Assembly: GCA_947462865.1 (NCBI GenBank)
Contig: CANHRW010000047.1
Span: 1 to 10,821 of the forward strand
Direction of reading: 5' to 3'
Source: Bacteroidota bacterium
GTDB lineage: Bacteria; Bacteroidota; Bacteroidia; UKL13-3
DNA length: 10,821 nt
Positions 6,413 to 10,821 of the stretch are shown in pieces. Positions within the stretch are counted from its first letter, which is position 1, and every line of letters begins with the position of its first letter. A program made the translations under genes and the position numbers. The notes under the pieces were generated by a model. The model searched no databases. It saw only the letters and a list, made by a program, of their open reading frames with translations, and was not told where the DNA came from.

Positions 6413-7690
6413 ATGGCAGGTGACAATGTGATTAAACACAGCTCGGAAAATCCATTCGAGTCAATGAAAAAACGTTTCGATGTGGCAGCAAAAATTATCG
6501 GACTCGATGAAAGCGACTACAATGTATTAATTGCTCCTCAAAAAGCAGTGATTGTAAATATACCAGTTACCATGGATGATGGTAAGGTTAAAGTATTTGA
6601 AGGATTCAGGGTAGTTCACAATGCCAATTTAGGTCCATCAAAAGGGGGCATCCGTTATTCAATGGATGTACATTTAGATGAAGTGAAAGCATTGGCTGCA
6701 TGGATGACTTGGAAATGTGCAGTTGTTGGAATTCCATATGGTGGAGGAAAAGGAGGTATTAAATGCGATCCACGCAGCATGAGCAAAGGCGAATTAGAAA
6801 GATTAACCAGATCGTATACAGATTTAATGGTAAATGTTTTTGGTCCGGATAAAGATATTCCAGCCCCAGATATGGGAACCGGTCCACAAGAAATGGCTTG
6901 GTTGATGGACGAATACTCAAAATTAGTAGGTCATTCAACTCCAGCAGTTGTTACTGGTAAACCAATTGTATTGGGTGGTTCTTTAGGTAGGGTAGAAGCT
7001 ACAGGTAGAGGGGTGATGGTATCAACCAGATCTGCTTTATCTAAGTTGGGCATCAGTCCTGTAGGTGCTACAACTGCAGTACAAGGATTTGGCAATGTTG
7101 GAAGCATTTCAGCAAAATTATTAGCCTCTCAAGGTATGAAGGTTGTTGCCATATCTGACGTAAGTGGCGCCTATCATAATCCTGATGGCATTAATGTTGA
7201 GGAAGCAATCGCATACCGTGATGGTAACAAAGGTACTCTTGAAGGATTCAAAGCGGGTAAAAAAATAACCAATGCAGAATTGTTAGAATTGGAGGTTGAT
7301 GTATTGGTTCCTGCAGCAATGGAAGATCAAATAACCGAAGAGAATGCAAACCGTATCAAGGCAAAATTAATTGTAGAAGGAGCCAATGGTCCTACTTCAG
7401 CCAGTGCAGATGAAATATTAAACAAAAAAGGAATCATGGTGGTTCCAGATATTTTGGCCAATGCTGGTGGTGTAACCGTGAGTTACTTTGAATGGGTACA
7501 AAACAGATTGGGTTATTTCTGGACTGAAGAACGTGTTTACCGCAGAGCAGACCGTGTAATGAAAACAGCATTTGAAGGCGTTTATGCAGCCTCACAGAAA
7601 TATAACATTAGCATGCGTATTGCTGCCTATGTTGTAGCCATAGAAAAAGTTGCCGAAGTAGAAAAACTACGCGGAAAATTTGGCCTATAA
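6413..7690 (+). CDS. gdhA: glutamate dehydrogenase (hexameric, Glu/Leu/Phe/Val dehydrogenase family)
   Basis: This cytoplasmic enzyme interconverts glutamate and 2-oxoglutarate plus ammonia using NAD(P)H. The 425-residue length fits the hexameric small-subunit class. Residues matching the known glutamate-binding and catalytic set are K77 (G-P-S-K-G-G), K101 (T-W-K-C-A), K113 (G-G-G-K-G-G), D153 (P-A-P-D-M-G-T) and S357 (V-T-V-S-Y-F-E-W). The first four sit at a constant offset of 12 from K89, K113, K125 and D165 of the Clostridium symbiosum enzyme. The nucleotide-binding loop is G225-F-G-N-V-G230. K77 with G-G-I-R favours glutamate over branched-chain amino acids. Cofactor preference cannot be settled by eye. 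The ATG at 6413 follows a 69-base gap, and a strong terminator follows, so it is probably its own transcription unit inserted between cdsA and psd. Confidence 0.95.
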   Translation: MAGDNVIKHSSENPFESMKKRFDVAAKIIGLDESDYNVLIAPQKAVIVNIPVTMDDGKVKVFEGFRVVHNANLGPSKGGIRYSMDVHLDEVKALAAWMTWKCAVVGIPYGGGKGGIKCDPRSMSKGELERLTRSYTDLMVNVFGPDKDIPAPDMGTGPQEMAWLMDEYSKLVGHSTPAVVTGKPIVLGGSLGRVEATGRGVMVSTRSALSKLGISPVGATTAVQGFGNVGSISAKLLASQGMKVVAISDVSGAYHNPDGINVEEAIAYRDGNKGTLEGFKAGKKITNAELLELEVDVLVPAAMEDQITEENANRIKAKLIVEGANGPTSASADEILNKKGIMVVPDILANAGGVTVSYFEWVQNRLGYFWTEERVYRRADRVMKTAFEGVYAASQKYNISMRIAAYVVAIEKVAEVEKLRGKFGL

Positions 7691-7711
7691 TTTTTAAATT
7701 GAATCAATTTC

Positions 7712-7746
7712 AAAAAGAGAACATGGGCTTTCCGTGTTCTCTTTTT
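7712..7746 (+). terminator. strong intrinsic terminator after gdhA
   Basis: AAAAAGAGAACA (7712-7723) pairs perfectly with TGTTCTCTTTTT (7735-7746). The stem can extend inward by T7724-G7734, G7725-C7733 and G7726-C7732, leaving a 5-base loop. The stem ends in a T-run, and its A-rich 5' arm would allow bidirectional action. It ends 22 bases before the psd start. Confidence 0.9.
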
Positions 7747-7768
7747 GGTTATAATAATCAACACATAT

Positions 7769-8422
7769 ATGTTACACAGAGAAGGAAAAGCAACTATTTT
7801 TTTAACCCTTTTGTTTTTATTAGGTATCAATTTCCCCGTACACTATTTTTTACCTGAAATCATTTGGTTACACAATGTTTTAATGGCATTGTCAATTGTG
7901 TTTTTAGTGATTATTTTGCAATTTTTTAGAAATCCCAAAGTAATAACTCCTATTAACACGGCCCATGTAATTTCTCCTGCAGACGGAAAAGTAGTGGTGA
8001 TTGAAGAAGTGGAAGAGCCAGAATATTTTAAAGGAAAAAGATTACAAATTTCAGTGTTTATGAGTCCATTTAACGTACATGTAAACAGAAACCCTATTAC
8101 TGGAATTGTGAAGTATTTTAAATACCATCAAGGTAAATACCTAGTTGCATGGCATCCAAAGAGCTCAACTGAAAATGAAAGAACAACTACTGTCATTCAA
8201 CATCCCAATGGAACTGAAGTATTGTTCAGACAAATTGCAGGAGCCTTGGCCAAAAGAATTGTATGGTATGTAAAAGAAGGTCAGCCAGTGTTACAGGGCT
8301 CTGAAATGGGTTTCATTAAATTTGGCTCAAGAATTGATATTTATTTGCCAATTGGCACCAAAGTAAATGTTCAATTGGAAGAGAAAGTGAAAGGCGGGAA
8401 AACCGTATTGGCAGAAATTTAA
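7769..8422 (+). CDS. psd: phosphatidylserine decarboxylase (short Psd-A-like form)
   Basis: Psd removes CO2 from phosphatidylserine to make phosphatidylethanolamine at the inner membrane. The start is taken as the ATG at 7769 (M-L-H-R-E-G-K), giving 217 residues; the frame extends upstream only into the terminator region. Hydrophobic segments at about 9-28 and 33-53 anchor the N-terminus. S69-P-A-D-G-K, F97-M-S-P-F-N-V-H-V-N-R-N and the self-cleavage site F185-G-S-R are typical of the short, archaeal-like class; S187 would become the pyruvoyl group after cleavage between G186 and S187. The enzyme is therefore expected to mature into a larger beta chain and a roughly 31-residue alpha chain. 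No clear promoter is seen between the gdhA terminator and the ATG, so expression may depend on read-through or an unrecognised promoter. Confidence 0.95.
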   Translation: MLHREGKATIFLTLLFLLGINFPVHYFLPEIIWLHNVLMALSIVFLVIILQFFRNPKVITPINTAHVISPADGKVVVIEEVEEPEYFKGKRLQISVFMSPFNVHVNRNPITGIVKYFKYHQGKYLVAWHPKSSTENERTTTVIQHPNGTEVLFRQIAGALAKRIVWYVKEGQPVLQGSEMGFIKFGSRIDIYLPIGTKVNVQLEEKVKGGKTVLAEI

Positions 8423-8437
8423 GTTCAAGACCAACAC

Positions 8438-8465
8438 TAAATTTGGAAGTTTTTCGTTAAATTTG
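8438..8465 (+). promoter_or_regulatory. two TAAATTTG boxes, candidate promoter of the Cys/Lys-rich gene
   Basis: TAAATTTG occurs at 8438-8445 and again at 8458-8465, 20 bases apart, and both fit TAnnTTTG exactly. The second box would start transcription near 8472, 17 bases before the ATG at 8489. No TTTG at the expected -33 distance is visible for either, so either these are alternative -7 boxes or the first copy has another role. Confidence 0.4.
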
Positions 8466-8488
8466 AATATCATTTAATCACAACACAG

Positions 8489-8803
8489 ATGAAAAAATTA
8501 ATTTTAGCCTCAGCATTCGTTGCATTCATGGTAATCGGCGTAAATGCACAAACCACCGAAAATACAACTGTATCACAAACTTCAGTTGCTACAGATAAGC
8601 CTGCAAAATCAAACTGTGATAAGAAAGATGAAAAATCTTGTCAGAGTAAAAAAGATGACAAATGTTGCAAGGACAAGAAAAAAGATGACAAAGCTTGTGC
8701 TGACAAAAAAGAAGAAAAATCGTGTAAATCATCAGAAAAAAAAGCTTGCTGTGCAAGTAAAACCGAAAAAAGTGCTGTTGAGAAAACAGAAGAAAAGAAA
8801 TAA
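8489..8803 (+). CDS. small exported lysine/cysteine-rich protein of unknown function
   Basis: I do not recognise a family. The 104-residue protein has a clear signal peptide (M1-K-K, hydrophobic core, probable cleavage after V18-N-A20), so it is exported. The mature part is low complexity: a Thr/Ser-rich stretch (21-40), then Lys/Asp/Glu repeats carrying eight cysteines at 43, 51, 59, 60, 70, 79, 87 and 88. These are spaced about 8-10 residues apart, with C-C pairs at 59-60 and 87-88. No aromatic residues occur in the mature part, so no folded core is obvious; metal or thiol chemistry is the natural guess, without proof. The motif does not match classical metallothionein C-x-C patterns. It has its own likely promoter (TAAATTTG) and a terminator nearly identical to that of the HiPIP gene. 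Coding is supported by the signal peptide, promoter spacing and terminator. Confidence 0.75.
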   Translation: MKKLILASAFVAFMVIGVNAQTTENTTVSQTSVATDKPAKSNCDKKDEKSCQSKKDDKCCKDKKKDDKACADKKEEKSCKSSEKKACCASKTEKSAVEKTEEKK

Positions 8804-8822
8804 TTCAATTTATTCACAATAC

Positions 8823-8851
8823 AAAAAAGCCACGCAAGTGGTTTTTTTTTT
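8823..8851 (+). terminator. intrinsic terminator of the Cys/Lys-rich gene
   Basis: Six A plus GCCAC (8823-8833), loop GCAA (8834-8837), GTGG (8838-8841) and ten T (8842-8851) form a hairpin with one G-T wobble pair and a strong U-run. It shares 19 consecutive bases with the terminator at 1987-2014. Confidence 0.9.
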
Positions 8852-8905
8852 GCATAGCGTTGAAGGTTCAATCAATACGGTTAAAAAAAATGTATTTTTA
8901 CTATT

Positions 8906-10821
8906 ATGATCAAATTCCAAAAGCAGAATTTATTGTTGTTAGGGTTCTTATTTGCAATGTTTGGGCTTGAAGCAGCAACAATTGTTACCAATAAATTGAC
9001 ATTGCCTAATTATGGTAGTTGTCCTTTAAATAAAGCAACATCAACTCAGCGTTACAAAGTATTTGGAAATGGTTTAACCGCAAATATCATGATTACCGCA
9101 ACGGCTAATTTTGAAATATCGTTCAATATCAATAAGGGATTTTGTCAGAGTCTACAATTGGTTCCTATCTCGGGTAAAGTTGATTCAACAGAAATTTATG
9201 TGCGCTTTACACCTGTTGTTGTTGGTACTTTATCCGGACAAATTAATCAAACAAGTACAGGAGCAAGTGTAAAGACTATTGCAGTTTCTGGAACGGGTAT
9301 TGCAAGTGCCAATATCCCCTTAAATTATTACAGTGCTCAAACCGGAACAGGAAGTGCTTTATTGAGTTCACTTTCTTCCAAAATTTCTGGACATACCGTA
9401 AGCAGTTATGCTGGTTTATGGGCTACGTATGCCAATACAGATCCTAATTATGATGGCAAACTTTGGGATATATACTCAACTGCTGTAACCGGAAATGCTG
9501 CAAGTTATGTGTATACTTTTTCTGTGAACCAATGTGGTAGCTATGCCATAGAAGGAGATTGCTATAACAGAGAACACAGCTTTCCACAAAGTTGGTTTGC
9601 CGATGCCAGTCCAATGGTATCTGATATGCACCATATTTTTCCGACAGATGGGAAGGTAAATGGCATGCGAAGCAATTACCCCTATGGCGAGGTGAATACA
9701 CCAACTTATACCTCACAAATAGGAGGTAAATTGGGACCAAGTGTTTCTGCGGGTTATACGGGTATTGTTTTTGAGCCTGTTGATGAATACAAAGGAGATG
9801 TTGCAAGAGCACAATTGTACATGGCAACACGTTACAACAATGCCATTGCAACATGGGTATCAAATAGTAACGCAAATGAGATTTTATCTGGCAATGCCTA
9901 TCCTGTATTTGATGCCTGGTTTTTAAATCTATTGATCAAATGGCATAACCAAGACCCACCTAGCGTAAAGGAAATCAACAGAAACAATGCCATTTTTGGG
10001 TATCAAGGTAACCGCAACCCATATATAGATAGTCCGCAGTTTGTTAATAAAATATGGGGCTTGGCTTTGCCTTTGCAGCCCACAATTGCAGCTGAATCTT
10101 TGCAAGTGGATTCATTTGCAAACAACAAATTAAAAATTTCTTGGAAAACAGGAAATGGTTCAAATAGAATAGTGTTGATGCGAGCAGCTCAGGCAATCAA
10201 TAATTTTCCAATTGACTCCATGGCATATATTGCCAATTCAACTTTTGGTTCAGGTTCAAAAATTGGCAATGATATCTATGTCGTATACAATGGTTCAGGA
10301 TCTACAACTTGGGTAAATGGATTGCAAAACAATACCAATTATTACCTTGCTGTTATTGAATACAATGGGCTGAACCATACGGCCAATTATTTACAGTCTT
10401 CACCATTGTTGGCTGGCCCATACAGTCAAGGGGGCTGTTCCGGTTCTGTTATTACATTAAATACTGATTCTATACAATCGTGTACCAGTTATGTAAAATT
10501 AGATGCAGGAACTGGCTTCACAGCTGTCAATTGGATAGCACCATCTAACAATCCATCAGCCATGCTCACTTACAATCCAATTGACAACTCGGTAAGCCCA
10601 TCAGCTGTTTATGCCAATGCAACAGGATGGTTCAAAGTCAATGTTACCAATTCATTAGGCTGTATGGGTTCTGATAGTATGTATGTCAAACTCAATACAG
10701 ATAAGCGCAATGTATTGTTGTCAGACTCTATGTTGGCTTGTACAGATAGTGTATTGCTAAGTGCCACATCAGGCTTCACCAATTTCAGTTGGAATACAGG
10801 TCAAACAAGTTCAAGTATTTA
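8906..10821 (+). CDS. secreted multidomain endonuclease I (3' end outside window)
   Basis: The frame runs from the ATG at 8906 to the window edge without a stop (638 complete codons). A signal peptide occupies about residues 1-24. Residues about 25-131 form an Ig-like domain of the choice-of-anchor-D/ASH kind, ending V126-A-V-S-G-T-G-I. The endonuclease I (EndA/NucM) domain covers about 138-387: N221-R-E-H-S-F-P-Q-S-W with E223/H224, S239-D-M-H-H-I-F-P-T-D-G, V251-N-G-M-R-S-N-Y-P-Y-G, and G297-D-V-A-R-A. By analogy with Vvn/EndA nucleases, H224 would be the general base, with E223 and an asparagine of the V-N-G-M-R-S-N segment binding the metal. An FN3-like domain (about 393-505) and Ig-like repeats from 511 follow. 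It likely cleaves DNA/RNA outside the cell for nutrients or biofilm turnover. A type IX C-terminal sorting domain is expected beyond the window, but this is inference. Confidence 0.92.
   Translation, partial: MIKFQKQNLLLLGFLFAMFGLEAATIVTNKLTLPNYGSCPLNKATSTQRYKVFGNGLTANIMITATANFEISFNINKGFCQSLQLVPISGKVDSTEIYVRFTPVVVGTLSGQINQTSTGASVKTIAVSGTGIASANIPLNYYSAQTGTGSALLSSLSSKISGHTVSSYAGLWATYANTDPNYDGKLWDIYSTAVTGNAASYVYTFSVNQCGSYAIEGDCYNREHSFPQSWFADASPMVSDMHHIFPTDGKVNGMRSNYPYGEVNTPTYTSQIGGKLGPSVSAGYTGIVFEPVDEYKGDVARAQLYMATRYNNAIATWVSNSNANEILSGNAYPVFDAWFLNLLIKWHNQDPPSVKEINRNNAIFGYQGNRNPYIDSPQFVNKIWGLALPLQPTIAAESLQVDSFANNKLKISWKTGNGSNRIVLMRAAQAINNFPIDSMAYIANSTFGSGSKIGNDIYVVYNGSGSTTWVNGLQNNTNYYLAVIEYNGLNHTANYLQSSPLLAGPYSQGGCSGSVITLNTDSIQSCTSYVKLDAGTGFTAVNWIAPSNNPSAMLTYNPIDNSVSPSAVYANATGWFKVNVTNSLGCMGSDSMYVKLNTDKRNVLLSDSMLACTDSVLLSATSGFTNFSWNTGQTSSSI
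10466..10821 (+). repeat. tandem Ig-like repeats in the nuclease C-terminal region
   Basis: Residues D521-S-I-Q-S-C and D607-S-M-L-A-C begin equivalent units 86 residues apart. Shared marks are V-K-L-D-A-G-T-G-F...W543 in the first and V-L-L-S-A-T-S-G-F...W629 in the second. The first unit closes with G585-C-M-G-S-D-S. The second is cut by the window edge, so more copies may follow. Such repeats usually act as spacers or adhesion modules in surface proteins. Confidence 0.7.

Noticed and set aside
6413..7690. Leucine or valine dehydrogenase instead of glutamate dehydrogenase
   Set aside because: The length of 425 residues, K77 in the G-P-S-K-G-G motif and S357 match glutamate dehydrogenases; leucine dehydrogenases are shorter, about 360 residues.
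8317..8334. Psd cleavage site F-G-S-R instead of L-G-S-T
   Set aside because: The Gly-Ser pair needed for self-cleavage is present, and F-G-S-R is usual in the short Psd-A-like enzymes, so it is not an anomaly.
8860..8871. Inverted repeat TTGAA-GG-TTCAA before the nuclease gene
   Set aside because: Five-base arms with a two-base gap are expected by chance in AT-rich DNA, and position relative to a promoter is unclear.
8544..8909. A 121-codon plus-strand frame overlapping the Cys/Lys-rich gene
   Set aside because: It lacks a signal peptide, runs through the terminator hairpin, and its Lys/Val-rich product is what a frame shift of a Lys-rich gene gives.
9444..9875. A 143-codon minus-strand frame rich in His, Cys and Leu
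   Set aside because: It lies opposite the catalytic domain of the endonuclease I gene, whose motifs are all present on the plus strand.
1..10821. CRISPR arrays, insertion sequences, tRNA genes, phage or plasmid functions
   Set aside because: No regularly spaced repeats, transposase or integrase reading frames, or cloverleaf-like sequences were seen on either strand.

Overview
The window looks like a chromosomal segment of a Bacteroidota bacterium, probably from the Chitinophagales/Sphingobacteriales side. The reasons are low-GC DNA, signal peptides ending in N-A-Q, promoter elements resembling the Bacteroidota -7 box TAnnTTTG, a multidomain secreted endonuclease I with Ig-like repeats of the kind exported by type IX secretion, and a dus / CPBP protease / DUF2007 / cdsA / psd neighbourhood that I recall as typical of the phylum. 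No phage, insertion sequence, CRISPR array, tRNA or rRNA gene is visible.

Left part (1-3376, + strand). The 3' part of a serine beta-lactamase-family hydrolase comes first. An XRE-type DNA-binding protein with a C-terminal coiled coil follows, then a high-potential iron-sulfur protein (HiPIP) made as a lipoprotein. A perfect 18-bp palindrome (1594-1611) lies over the presumed promoter and leader of the HiPIP gene, one base before its ATG. A GNRA-loop terminator closes that gene. A secreted alpha/beta hydrolase with an N-terminal DUF3887-like region then runs tail-to-tail into dus, with a 23-bp overlap.

Middle part (3354-8422). A tRNA-dihydrouridine synthase gene (- strand) and a + strand cluster diverge from a gap of about 36 bp. 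The cluster is a CPBP intramembrane protease, a 68-residue DUF2007 protein and cdsA, with both junctions formed by the same 8-nt overlap ATGAATAA. A hexameric-type glutamate dehydrogenase gene with a strong terminator lies between cdsA and psd. CdsA makes CDP-diacylglycerol and Psd makes phosphatidylethanolamine; the synthase that links them (PssA) is not in the window.

Right part (8423-10821, + strand). A small exported lysine/cysteine-rich protein of unknown function ends in a terminator almost identical to that of the HiPIP gene. It is followed by a long reading frame, open to the window edge (at least 638 codons), encoding a secreted endonuclease I with an N-terminal Ig-like domain, an FN3-like domain and Ig-like repeats of 86-residue period.

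Most genes are recognisable housekeeping or accessory types, and I see no clear multi-gene novel system. The parts most worth a second look are the HiPIP gene with its palindrome and neighbouring XRE regulator, the Cys/Lys-rich exported protein, and the twin terminators.
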